59,616 bases of DNA, taken from NCBI GenBank assembly GCA_036745875.1, contig DAIOFH010000002.1, positions 1-59,616 of the forward strand, read 5' to 3'. The stretch's first letter is position 1; every line of letters starts with the position of its first letter. Positions 17,235 to 25,704 of the stretch are shown in pieces. Both the position numbers and the translations under genes were made by a program. The notes below the pieces were generated by a model, which worked only from the letters and a program-made list of their open reading frames with translations, searched no databases and was not told the origin of the DNA. The DNA is from DAIOFH01 sp036745875. GTDB taxonomy: Bacteria; Planctomycetota; SZUA-567.

Positions 17235-18420
17235 TTTCCGGAATGACCCGGCGAACAGTGATCTGCTGGATTGACGCCTTCCCGAGGATTGTTTTGAGCA
17301 GCGTCGTTTTTCCTGAGCCGTTCCGCCCCTCAAGGGCAAGGCGTTCAGGCCCTTGCAGGGAAAAAAGGCGTTCGGGCGTTTCCACTTCCAAGACGATTTT
17401 GTCCGGAGGCACCGTCGTCTCCGGAAGCTCGATTGTGATATGTTCGTCCGGTCTCGCCGCCGCCTTGGCATCCCTATATGCGGCATGCGCTTTGTCCATG
17501 CGCTCCTCGCGCGCTGTCTGCTGTTTTGCCGCGTTCTTCTCCGCATAGCCCCGGCGCATATGGATGGCCGCGGTGGGGAAGCGGCTCCTGATCCGCGACT
17601 GTTCCCCCTGTTGCGCGCTGTGGGCGGCCTTGGTCTTGTCGGCGGCGAAGAGGCGCTTTTCCTGTTTCAGCTTCGCATTTGCCCTGACGACCTTGTGCTC
17701 AGCCGCTTCGCGTTCGAGTTGGGACTGTTTCAAGTAGAAGGAAAAGGGGCCGCCATACAATTTGAGTTTGCCTTTCCGCAATTCTGCGATGGCGTCCATG
17801 CATTCCAGGAGATCCCGGTCATGGCTCACCACCAGCAGGCAACCCGGCCACTGTCTGACCATGCCGTAAAACCACTCCCTCGCGTGGGAATCGAGATTGT
17901 TGGTCGGTTCGTCCAGGAGCAGCGTCGACGGCCGGCGGATAAACGAACCGGCCAGGGCCACCGCCATGGCTTCGCCTCCCGACAGGGTGCCGACGGTCCG
18001 TTCCAGTAGGTTTTCCGTATGGGATAGGTTTTTCGCCAGGTCAAGCGAATGCAGCGTCGCCAGGGTGCGTTCCTCCATATCCCAGTCGTCTGCGACCGTA
18101 TTGAAGTCTTCCACGTCGGTCGATCCGGCTTGGATAGAGCGCAATGCCAGAAACTTGCCCTGTATGCCCATGAGACCCGCGATCGAATCCGACTGATTCA
18201 GGATAAGGTTTTGCGGCATGTAGAGGATGTCCGGCTCGGTACGGATAGTCCCGTCCGTTGGTTGCAAATCACCGGCGATCAAGCGCATAAGCGTTGTCTT
18301 GCCGGAGCCGTTTTGACCGATAACACCGGTTCTGCCGCTCAAAGAGATTGTGAGGTTGGATATTGCCGCAGTACCGTCCTGGTGGGCGTAGGAAATGTCA
18401 TTAAGGATGACGTATGGCAT
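17221..18420 (-). pseudogene. ABC-F family ATPase, truncated in its second ATPase domain
   Basis: The protein starts like a soluble ABC-F factor (ribosome-associated ATPases, some giving antibiotic resistance): Walker A GQNGSGKTT, signature LSGGEAMA, Walker B STLLLDEPTNNLD and a charged linker of about 80 residues rich in Lys and Arg. The second domain is cut off soon after its Walker A (EGRNGSGKTTLL), with a chance stop at 17221; about 100-130 residues are missing, including the second signature and Walker B. The ATG at 18420 follows AAAGGA by about seven bases. The cut coincides with the end of the sensor fragment on the other strand, which marks a DNA junction near 17230. Confidence 0.83.
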
Positions 18421-18576
18421 GGAATGTCCTTTGGAAAAGAAGAAATAGGATAGAACGACCGGGAATCCATCTTCTTCATCGGGACACTCCTCGTGAAAAA
18501 ATGCGGTATAAGACCTACTCAAAGTATTTATATATACTTTGTCGGCATTTTGCAATGAGTTCTCGCGGGAAATGAA

Positions 18577-20013
18577 TTATGGCGCGTATTTTGACAGGTA
18601 GTGGCGGTTGACCATGGCGACCCCGGACAGCATCGCCCCGACTATGCCATGGAATCCCTGGTCCGCACCGATGAGAAACAGGTTGCCCAGCCCCGTCTCC
18701 CCGGTTCGCGACTTTACGGGAGAGCCGTACAACGCGCCTTCGCTGTGGCCTGTGTAGCGCTCCAGCGTCACGGGAGTGAAGACATCGTCGAAGCGGCCGT
18801 ATGCCCCCGTAGTCGTCTTGGCGCTTGCTATGGAGACGCCGATTTTTTCCAGGTCTTGGGCGAAATCGACGGCCGCCTGCTGTTTCGCCTTGGCGTATTG
18901 TTCTTTGGCAAGGTCGCGCCAGGCCGGATAGGAAGCGAGGCAGGTGGCCTTGAGGACCGGTTTTTTCTTTTCTTCCGGAAGGAGATAATTGTCCATGGCG
19001 CAGAGGACGCCGGACCGCCGGTCTGTCAACCCCTGAGGGCGGGCAAAGGCGAAGCTGTCGTCCAGCGAATAAAAAACGGTGGTGTCGTCGAGACCGGCGG
19101 CCGTGGACGGCTTGTCCAGGACGCTGACCGCCTCGACAATGCTGATCGGGTTGTCGTCAAGGCGAATTTCCTCATCCCCCAGGAGCCGCGCCGTCTCCTG
19201 CATCCCGGCGGAAGAAAAGACGGTGCACGCCTCTATTTCCCTGCCGTCGGCGAGAACCAGTGCTTGCACCTTCTTCTGGTCGCCTGTCGTGGTGATGGAC
19301 GTGACGCCGGTTCCGGTGATGAGTTCGCCCCCGTTGTCGGTGAAGCGTTTGGCCAGTTGTTCCCAAATGCCGCGCATGCCGCCGGCGGGGCAGGCGAGGC
19401 CTGTTTCAAATATGCATTTCCAGACCACGCAGAACAGCAGCCAATCCATGTCAGGCTTGGTCCGGGCCTTGTCCCTGCCGTCGCCGACGCCGCCCGGATT
19501 GCCGTAAAACATGACGGGGCAGAACAACATGTCGACCAACAGGGGATTATGGATATACTCCTCCAGGATCGCCCGGGCCGACGACTGCTTTTCCGTGAAC
19601 TGGCCTTCGTCCGTGGTGTTGACGGCGAGGCGCAGACGGTCGAAGCCGGCGATGTCGTGGGGGAATGCCTCAGCCACCTGCTGGCGAAAAAATTCGGGGT
19701 CATTGGTGAATTTGAGGGTTGCCGAGGGAAAGCGGATGGAAGAGCCTTTTTGCGGATGCAGTTCGAGGTCGTCGAAACGTATGCGCAGTTGCCTCAAGAG
19801 TTTTCCCAGCGCGCCTCCGCGCCCGCCCGCCGTATAGTTGGTGAAGGCATGAAGGCCGGATGATATTTCGATGCCCTTGACGTGATGCCAGGAGTTAAGC
19901 CCGCCAAGGCGCGTGTGCGCCTCGATCAGGCAAACCTTGACGCCGAAATGGGCGAGACGGGCGGCTGCCGTCAGTCCGGACGGCCCGGCACCGATAATGG
20001 CGGCGTCGTACAT
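18577..20013 (-). CDS. FAD-dependent oxidoreductase of the phytoene-desaturase/carotenoid-isomerase type
   Basis: A 478-residue flavoprotein. The dinucleotide-binding motif is AAIIGAGPSGLTAAARLA at the N-terminus, followed by LIEAHTRLGGLNSW. The C-terminal FAD signature is GLGNLFLIGADQGFHGIVGAMLSG. It belongs with CrtI, CrtISO and retinol-saturase-like enzymes that desaturate, isomerise or reduce long unsaturated chains. It starts three bases after the stop of an acyl carrier protein gene, which suggests that its substrate may be carried as an acyl thioester. No carotenoid or polyketide synthase gene is in the window, so the product is unknown. Confidence 0.82.
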   Translation of the reverse strand: MYDAAIIGAGPSGLTAAARLAHFGVKVCLIEAHTRLGGLNSWHHVKGIEISSGLHAFTNYTAGGRGGALGKLLRQLRIRFDDLELHPQKGSSIRFPSATLKFTNDPEFFRQQVAEAFPHDIAGFDRLRLAVNTTDEGQFTEKQSSARAILEEYIHNPLLVDMLFCPVMFYGNPGGVGDGRDKARTKPDMDWLLFCVVWKCIFETGLACPAGGMRGIWEQLAKRFTDNGGELITGTGVTSITTTGDQKKVQALVLADGREIEACTVFSSAGMQETARLLGDEEIRLDDNPISIVEAVSVLDKPSTAAGLDDTTVFYSLDDSFAFARPQGLTDRRSGVLCAMDNYLLPEEKKKPVLKATCLASYPAWRDLAKEQYAKAKQQAAVDFAQDLEKIGVSIASAKTTTGAYGRFDDVFTPVTLERYTGHSEGALYGSPVKSRTGETGLGNLFLIGADQGFHGIVGAMLSGVAMVNRHYLSKYAP

Positions 20014-20016
20014 GGT

Positions 20017-20262
20017 TTATTTCTGCACGCTCTGGATGTATTCGACCGTGGAGTCCAGTGTTGCGAGCTTGGGATAGTCGGCTTCGGGAACTTCGATCTT
20101 GTGGCGCTTGCGAAGCTCCATGACAATGTCCAAAAAGTCCATGGAATCAAGGTCGAGCTGGTCCCTGAGAGAGACGTCGCCTTTTACCTCGGGCATGTCG
20201 TCCAGTCCGGCCACATCCTGGATAATGTCCAAAACCGCTGTTCTGATTTCTTCACCTGTCAT
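20017..20262 (-). CDS. acyl carrier protein
   Basis: An 81-residue acidic helical protein with the phosphopantetheine attachment motif DLDSMDFLD (Ser40), in the usual position. It is not beside fabD, fabG or fabF as a housekeeping acpP would normally be, but is paired with the FAD oxidoreductase, so it is probably a specialised carrier. The ATG at 20262 has GGGAGA six bases upstream. The leader of about 95 bases holds a terminator-like hairpin. Confidence 0.88.
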   Translation of the reverse strand: MTGEEIRTAVLDIIQDVAGLDDMPEVKGDVSLRDQLDLDSMDFLDIVMELRKRHKIEVPEADYPKLATLDSTVEYIQSVQK

Positions 20263-20318
20263 TCTTTTCTCCCGGCGGGACATTTGCCAAAAGTTCCGCC
20301 TTGTATTTGATTGCACGC

Positions 20319-20347
20319 AAAAACATGCGGAAGGCTGTGCCTTCCGC
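20319..20347 (-). terminator. terminator-like hairpin in the leader of the ACP operon
   Basis: On the minus strand GCGGAAGGC and GCCTTCCGC pair perfectly (nine pairs, ACA loop), followed by ATGTTTTTG. It lies just after a predicted promoter and 57 bases before the ACP start codon, on the same strand. It therefore looks like an attenuator rather than the end of another transcript; the neighbouring priA gene runs away from it. Confidence 0.7.
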
Positions 20348-20363
20348 GAGACAATATCCATAT

Positions 20364-20392
20364 AGTATACAAGAAGCCGGGAAAAGTGGAAA
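20364..20392 (-). promoter_or_regulatory. candidate promoter for the ACP-oxidoreductase operon
   Basis: On the minus strand TTTCCA and TATACT are separated by 17 bases, with an expected transcript start near 20357. The -35 box is imperfect (four of six). The leader hairpin begins about ten bases after the predicted start. Confidence 0.45.
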
Positions 20393-20499
20393 TATAAAAG
20401 TCACCAAACAGCGGCAAGCTTTTTTTTTCGTTTCAATGGCTTGGAGAAAAAAGACAATCATACGAACGAAGTTGTTTATGGACTGTACTTTGAGGACTT

Positions 20500-22743
20500 A
20501 TGGAAAACAAGGGCGAGTCGGAGCTGTACGCCGGAGTCGTCGTCGAAGCTCCCTTGACGAAAATTTTTCACTACCGCGTTCCGCCGGACCTGGTCGGGAC
20601 GATTGCCCCCGGCGACCGCGTCGAAGCGCCGTTCGGGAGGCGTACTTTGCGCGGCGTCGCGGTGTCCCTGACCCGTGTCCCGCCGATAGACCCGAAGTTG
20701 ATCAAAAACATCCTGAACGCCTCCGCCGAGGAAGAACGCATCCCGGAAGACATTCTCGAACTGACCAAATGGGTGGCGTCCTACTACCAGGCCAGCTGGG
20801 GCATGACCCTGGCAGCCGCCGTTCCCGCCGGGGTTAAACACGGCAGGCAGGAGCGCCAGCGCCGGCGCATACGATTGGCGCAGAGCCTGGAAGAGGTCGC
20901 GGCGGCAACGGCGGCAGCCAGGAAAAAAGCGCCCAAGCAGGCGGACTGCCTTGCCGCGATCCTGCAGCTGTACTCCGACGATCCCGGTATCGAACTGTTC
21001 ACGGACAGTCCGGAACTCAAGCCGCATATTTCCCCGCCGGTCGTGAAAGCGCTGGAAGCGAAGGGGATTATCGAAATCGTCAAGGAGGATAAGCCATTCG
21101 CCAACCTTTTCCCGGAGGAGGAAAAGAAAATCGTCCTCCACCCGGAGCAGCAGGCGGCGGTCAACGCTGTCGGCGCCGCGCTGGATGCCGGGCGTTTTCA
21201 ATCCTTTCTGTTGCATGGCGCGACCGGCAGCGGCAAGACGGAAGTCTATATGCGCCTCATCGCCAAAACCCTCGAGATGGGAAAAGGCGCGCTCGTCCTG
21301 GTGCCGGAGGTCAGCCTGACCCCGCAGACGGTCTCCCGCTTCAGGAAACGATTCGGCAACATCGCCGTCCTGCATTACAAACTTGGCGAAGGCGAAAGGG
21401 CTGAACATTGGCGCAGACTGACGTCGGGGCAGGTGCGGCTCGCTGTAGGGGCGCGATCGGCGGTGTTCGCGCCGGTCAAGGACCTCGGCCTCATTGTCGT
21501 TGACGAGGAACACGAGAAAAGCTACAAGCAGGACAACGACCCCAGGTACAATGCCAGGGACATCGCGCTGGTGCGCGCATCACTCACCAATGCCTGCGCC
21601 ATCCTCGGCTCCGCCACGCCGAGTTTGGAAAGCTGGCAAAACGCGCACATCGGCAAGCACACCCTGATCAGCATGCCGACCCGCGCGGGCGGCGCCAGGA
21701 CGCCCTCGGTAAAGGTCGTCGACCTGCGACAGGAATGGGCGGACGTCAAGCAGCCGGTGCTTTTCTCCCGCGAACTGGAACGCGAACTTGAACAATGCCT
21801 TAAAAGGAAAGAGCAGGCCATTCTCTTCCTGAACAGGCGCGGCTTCCATACAATCATTCGCTGCCCCGCCTGCGGCGACGCCGTGGAGTGCGACCACTGC
21901 GATATAGCCATGACCCATCACCGCTCGCAACATCTTTTGCGTTGCGGCTACTGCGGCAGTGAAAAAAGGGTCCCGGACGTCTGCCCGACCTGCGGCAGCG
22001 CGACCTTGAAGTTCGGCGGCGTCGGGACGGAGCGGATCGAGGACATCCTCGCCGGGATTTTCCCAAAAGCGCGGCTTCTCCGGATGGATTCGGACAGCAT
22101 GGCGGCGAAGGATTCCCACGCCGAGGCGCTGGTAAGCTTTTCCCGCGGAGACTATGACATCCTTCTTGGGACGCAGATGGTGGCGAAGGGGCTGGATTTC
22201 CCGAACGTCACCCTGGTGGGCGTCCTGATGGCGGACGGGGCCCTGGGGATGTCCGACTTCCGCGCGCCGGAGCGGACCTTTCAGCTGGTGACGCAGGTCA
22301 TCGGCAGGGCGGGCCGATCAGACAAGGCGGGGAAGGCCGTCGTCCAGGCCTTTCAGCCTGACCACCATGCGGTCAGATTCGCGATCGCGCAGGATTACCA
22401 GTCCTTTGTCGATGCCGAAATCCCTGACCGGCTGCGACGCGGCTATCCGCCGTTCGGCCGTTTGGCAAGGGTAGTCGTATCGGGGAAGGATTCAAAGCAG
22501 GTGATTGAAAAAGCGCGACAGATAGGCGAGGCCTGCAAGCGCGTGTCGCCGGAAAAGGCGAGGCTCCTCGGGCCGGCCGCGTGCGAAGTGGAAAGGGTGC
22601 AGGGCGTTTTTCGCTGGCACATGATCTTTTTCGCGCCGGAATACAAAACCCTTTCGAATTGGCTTGCAGCCGCCGGAGTCAAACCCGGCGAGGAAAAAAA
22701 CGTGCGGGTCATCATCGACGTTGATCCTGCTTCCATGCAGTAA
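20500..22743 (+). CDS. priA: primosomal replication restart helicase PriA
   Basis: The 747-residue protein is PriA, the superfamily 2 helicase that reloads the replisome at collapsed forks. Walker A is GATGSGKTEVY and the Walker B box is VVDEEHE. The zinc-binding block is intact: CPACGDAVECDHCD and RCGYCGSEKRVPDVCPTCGS give eight cysteines. The N-terminal DNA-binding domain begins AGVVVEAPLTKIFHYRVP. GAGG lies a few bases before the ATG. The gene diverges from the ACP operon. Confidence 0.96.
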   Translation: MENKGESELYAGVVVEAPLTKIFHYRVPPDLVGTIAPGDRVEAPFGRRTLRGVAVSLTRVPPIDPKLIKNILNASAEEERIPEDILELTKWVASYYQASWGMTLAAAVPAGVKHGRQERQRRRIRLAQSLEEVAAATAAARKKAPKQADCLAAILQLYSDDPGIELFTDSPELKPHISPPVVKALEAKGIIEIVKEDKPFANLFPEEEKKIVLHPEQQAAVNAVGAALDAGRFQSFLLHGATGSGKTEVYMRLIAKTLEMGKGALVLVPEVSLTPQTVSRFRKRFGNIAVLHYKLGEGERAEHWRRLTSGQVRLAVGARSAVFAPVKDLGLIVVDEEHEKSYKQDNDPRYNARDIALVRASLTNACAILGSATPSLESWQNAHIGKHTLISMPTRAGGARTPSVKVVDLRQEWADVKQPVLFSRELERELEQCLKRKEQAILFLNRRGFHTIIRCPACGDAVECDHCDIAMTHHRSQHLLRCGYCGSEKRVPDVCPTCGSATLKFGGVGTERIEDILAGIFPKARLLRMDSDSMAAKDSHAEALVSFSRGDYDILLGTQMVAKGLDFPNVTLVGVLMADGALGMSDFRAPERTFQLVTQVIGRAGRSDKAGKAVVQAFQPDHHAVRFAIAQDYQSFVDAEIPDRLRRGYPPFGRLARVVVSGKDSKQVIEKARQIGEACKRVSPEKARLLGPAACEVERVQGVFRWHMIFFAPEYKTLSNWLAAAGVKPGEEKNVRVIIDVDPASMQ

Positions 22744-22831
22744 GTCGGAAAGGCAGTGCTCTTGGATACATCAAGTTTACCGGATATGTATAATTTTGTC
22801 GCTCTCGTTAAGAAGGAATTTATAAATCCAG

Positions 22832-22859
22832 TTACAGTTTAATGGAAATATCCTATAAT
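22832..22859 (+). promoter_or_regulatory. candidate promoter for the DUF1538 gene
   Basis: TTACAG (22832) and a perfect TATAAT (22854) stand 16 bases apart in an AT-rich stretch, about 50 bases before the DUF1538 start. It would serve DUF1538 and the P-II gene, and possibly the genes after them. Confidence 0.55.
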
Positions 22860-22911
22860 AGTAACCAATAAAGCATTTTTCTTAACTCTCTTCGCAGATG
22901 GGGGCAATGGT

Positions 22912-23613
22912 ATGGATGGATTCATGTTTCTCCTTCGGGAATTCAAAAACACCGTTTTCAGTGTGCTGCCGCTTGTCGTCATTTTGTTGCTGCTGAAGCT
23001 GGTGGTTTTTCGTTCCCCGCTCGAATCAAACAAGCAGTTTATCTTTGGCGTGCTGTTTACGGTTTTTGGGCTTTTTCTTTTCCTGCAGGGGGCGCAGATG
23101 AGTTTGATCCCGGTCGCCGAGTCGACGGGATCGGAATTGTACAAACTCAGCCGTCCGGTTATCATTATAGTGGCGTTTGCCATCGGCTTCGCCTCGACCC
23201 TTGTCGAACCGGCCCTCTCCTCGGTCACTCAACAGGCTGAAAACGTCGCCGTCGGCGCGGTGACGGCGCGATTCCTGACCATCGTGACGGCATTGGGATT
23301 TTCGGTGGGAATGGTGCTCGCCGTGGTGAAAATCATTTTCAATTGGAACTTTCTCTGGATACTTGTGCCTGCGCTGCTAATATTGGCCGTGCTCGGACTT
23401 TTCTGCAATCAAACATTTGCGGCCATTGCTTTTGATTGCGCCGGGGCGACAACGGGCCCTGTGAATATTCCTATAAATTTGGCGCTTGCGCTTGGCCTGG
23501 CCAGGACTGTCGAGGGAGCGGATCCATTGACCGCCGGATTTGGCATAATTGGTCTTACCATGATGGGCGTTGCATGCGCTATAATGACAGTAGGCCTGTT
23601 TATCAAGATTTAG
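22912..23613 (+). CDS. DUF1538 membrane protein
   Basis: A 233-residue protein with about seven hydrophobic segments and the DUF1538 features, notably GFASTLVEPALSSVTQQAE in the middle and FDCAGATTGPVNIPINLALALG near the end. DUF1538 proteins are uncharacterised and are often encoded as a pair, or as one double-length protein, next to a P-II-like gene. Here only one domain-length copy is present, followed 55 bases later by P-II. The coupling suggests a transporter gated by a P-II protein; that is inference from gene order. Confidence 0.85.
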   Translation: MDGFMFLLREFKNTVFSVLPLVVILLLLKLVVFRSPLESNKQFIFGVLFTVFGLFLFLQGAQMSLIPVAESTGSELYKLSRPVIIIVAFAIGFASTLVEPALSSVTQQAENVAVGAVTARFLTIVTALGFSVGMVLAVVKIIFNWNFLWILVPALLILAVLGLFCNQTFAAIAFDCAGATTGPVNIPINLALALGLARTVEGADPLTAGFGIIGLTMMGVACAIMTVGLFIKI

Positions 23614-23668
23614 GCGTTTGCAGGGTCCCGACTATTGAGCCTCCCGGAAAACCGGTATGGAGAAGAAT

Positions 23669-24007
23669 ATGGAATATGAAGCGATCGTGATCATCGTGGA
23701 ACGGGGAAAAGCCAATTCCATTGTCAAAAAGGCAAGTGAAGCAGGCGCCAGGGGCGCGACGATAGCATTCGGCAGGGGATCGGGGGAGCACCTCTTTTCC
23801 TTCTTCCGCAGCATGCAGATCGAACCGTCGAAGGAAATAATCCTCATCATCACCACCAAAGAGAAACTGGACCATATCTTCGAGGTCGTGACCGAGGCGG
23901 CCAAGATCCGGGAACCCGGCAAGGGCATTGCCTTCACTGTCCCGATCCGCAACCTTTGCGGCCTGAACCTGGCGCAAATGGAAGAAGAGAACACGCCGAA
24001 TGCATGA
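23669..24007 (+). CDS. P-II-like signalling protein linked to DUF1538
   Basis: A 112-residue ferredoxin-like alpha/beta protein of the P-II superfamily: EYEAIVIIVERGKANSIVKK at the start, then SEAGARGATIAFGRGSG, a short loop region and the KEKLDHIFEVVTEAAKI helix. The classical uridylylated T-loop tyrosine motif is absent, so it is a P-II-like variant rather than GlnB/GlnK. The ATG at 23669 has GGAG six bases upstream and is preferred over the ATG at 23657. Its end overlaps the next gene by eight bases. Confidence 0.82.
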   Translation: MEYEAIVIIVERGKANSIVKKASEAGARGATIAFGRGSGEHLFSFFRSMQIEPSKEIILIITTKEKLDHIFEVVTEAAKIREPGKGIAFTVPIRNLCGLNLAQMEEENTPNA

Positions 24008-24821
24008 CCAGGATCCTGTTGCGGAGCGTGAACCGGCGGTCGCGCTGGCCTGGAGCGAATCCTTCGCCAACGCTTCCAAGGTCGAAACGCCGGTATTTTC
24101 CATGTGGCTTCCAACCGGAATTAGTGCGGCTCTGGGCCTTTCCCAGAAGCCGGAAAACGAGCTTGTTCTCGGTCCCGACGGATCGTACCCCATCGGGCTA
24201 ATCAGGAGGCAGTCGGGGGGCGGGGCGGTACTGCTTTATCAAGGCGTCGTGTGCTGGGAGGCGTTCGCTTCCATCGGGATGATCGAAAATGTCTACGGCA
24301 AGGATGCGGGCATACGCTCGGCCTATGATTTTCTTTCAATGCCGGTTGTGGACGGCCTGAAAAAAATCGGCCTGTCCGCGTTCAGGGCGGGCATTTCCGA
24401 CTTGTCCGTCAGGGCTGCGAACGACGCGGGGGAGATCGTCAGGAAAATCGCCGGCACCGCCCAATACCGCAGGCGCGAAAACGTTCTGGTGCACGGGGCG
24501 CTCCTGGTCCATGCGGACATTGACGAAATGTCACGCTACCTCTCGTTCCCGAGCAGCCAGCCGGATTACCGTGCCGACCGATCGCACCGGGATTTTTGCA
24601 TCAGCATCGCGGAACTCTTGAAGACCCCGGCAGGCGGCGAGGATGTCCTGATGGAAAAAGTCTCTACCTCCATCCTCGCGGCGGCGGAGGCGGGCGGCTG
24701 GGATTGCAAAGCCATCCCGGAGGATCCCGACGACGAGACGCAGCGCCTGGCGCAGTTGAAGTACCGCAACCCGGAATGGAACTGGAAAAAAGTCCGCGTG
24801 CAATCGGGGAAGGGGCAATGA
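24000..24821 (+). CDS. lipoate-protein ligase A family protein
   Basis: A 273-residue protein of the biotin/lipoate ligase fold. RRQSGGGAVLLYQGVVCWE matches the lipoate-ligase motif RR-x-GGGAV, and IVRKIAGTAQYRRRENVLVHGALLV matches the K-I-x-G-x-AQ region with its conserved lysine and the H-G-S/A-L-L strand. The C-terminal KYRNPEWNWKK is also typical. Such enzymes attach lipoate or octanoate to lipoyl domains, though some relatives act on other acyl groups. No lipoyl-domain protein is nearby. It overlaps the P-II gene by eight bases. Confidence 0.82.
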   Translation: MHDQDPVAEREPAVALAWSESFANASKVETPVFSMWLPTGISAALGLSQKPENELVLGPDGSYPIGLIRRQSGGGAVLLYQGVVCWEAFASIGMIENVYGKDAGIRSAYDFLSMPVVDGLKKIGLSAFRAGISDLSVRAANDAGEIVRKIAGTAQYRRRENVLVHGALLVHADIDEMSRYLSFPSSQPDYRADRSHRDFCISIAELLKTPAGGEDVLMEKVSTSILAAAEAGGWDCKAIPEDPDDETQRLAQLKYRNPEWNWKKVRVQSGKGQ

Positions 24822-24860
24822 AATTCATGAGGGGGAACACAGACCTATTGGAGTCCCGTT

Positions 24861-25682
24861 ATGAAAAACGCAGCCAAAGTGCTTTCTTCACTCCGCATCG
24901 TCGGCAAGGGTAAATTCAATCTATCGAAATTCAAGACCAACGCAACCGAAGGGATCGCCGATAAGCAGGCTGCCAAGGACAGGCTCGTCACCCTGACGGA
25001 GGAACTCGTCAACCTGCAAATGAAGTTTTACGCCCAGTCCAAGAACGGTCTGCTTCTCGTTTTTCAGGCCATGGACACGGGCGGCAAGGACGGCGTCATC
25101 CGCCGTGTTTTCGGGCCCCTCAATCCGCAGGGCGTCGGGGTCACCTCTTTCAAGCGGCCCACCGGCTACGAACTGTCCCACGATTACCTCTGGCGCATCC
25201 ATCCGCACGTCCCGGCCAAAGGGATGATCCGCATATTCAACCGCTCGCATTATGAAGACGTCCTGGTGCACCGCGTCCACAAGCTGATTTCCAAAAAGAC
25301 GCTTGAGAATCGCTATCGACAATTGAACGATTTCGAGCGCTACCTTGCGGAAAACAACGTCGTCATTCTCAAATTCTTTCTCCATATTTCCAAGGACGAG
25401 CAGAAGGAGCGGCTTGAGTCGCGCCTCCAGGACCCCGAGAAGGGATGGAAATTCGAAGCCGGAGACCTCAAGGAACGCGGCTTCTGGGACAGGTACCAGG
25501 AAGCCTACGAAGCGATGATAGACAAGTGTTCGACGCCGCATGCGCCGTGGTTCGTCGTTCCCGCGGACAGCAAGTGGTACCGCGACTGGATCGTGGCGGA
25601 AATAGTGCACAAGACGCTGAAAGACCTGAAACCCGAATACCCCATGGAACAGGAAGGCCTGGACGACATCGTCATCGAGTAG
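24861..25682 (+). CDS. polyphosphate kinase 2 family protein
   Basis: A 273-residue PPK2 enzyme: Walker A-like FQAMDTGGKDGVIR (about residues 69-82), the GVGVTSFKRPTGYELSHDYLWRIH block, and the lid region with FNRSHYEDVLVHRV. PPK2 proteins move phosphate between polyphosphate and nucleotides; single-domain class I to III forms differ in preferring nucleoside mono- or diphosphates, and the class cannot be fixed by eye. GGAG lies seven bases before the ATG. It stands 39 bases after the ligase-like gene. Confidence 0.9.
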   Translation: MKNAAKVLSSLRIVGKGKFNLSKFKTNATEGIADKQAAKDRLVTLTEELVNLQMKFYAQSKNGLLLVFQAMDTGGKDGVIRRVFGPLNPQGVGVTSFKRPTGYELSHDYLWRIHPHVPAKGMIRIFNRSHYEDVLVHRVHKLISKKTLENRYRQLNDFERYLAENNVVILKFFLHISKDEQKERLESRLQDPEKGWKFEAGDLKERGFWDRYQEAYEAMIDKCSTPHAPWFVVPADSKWYRDWIVAEIVHKTLKDLKPEYPMEQEGLDDIVIE

Positions 25683-25704
25683 GCGTCATCATAAGGAGAT
25701 CGCC

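Noticed and set aside
17221..17548. The 3' part of the sensor frame as a genuine C-terminal domain
   Set aside because: From about 17231 onward it is exactly the antisense of ABC-F coding sequence with intact Walker A, so this part is not native to the sensor.
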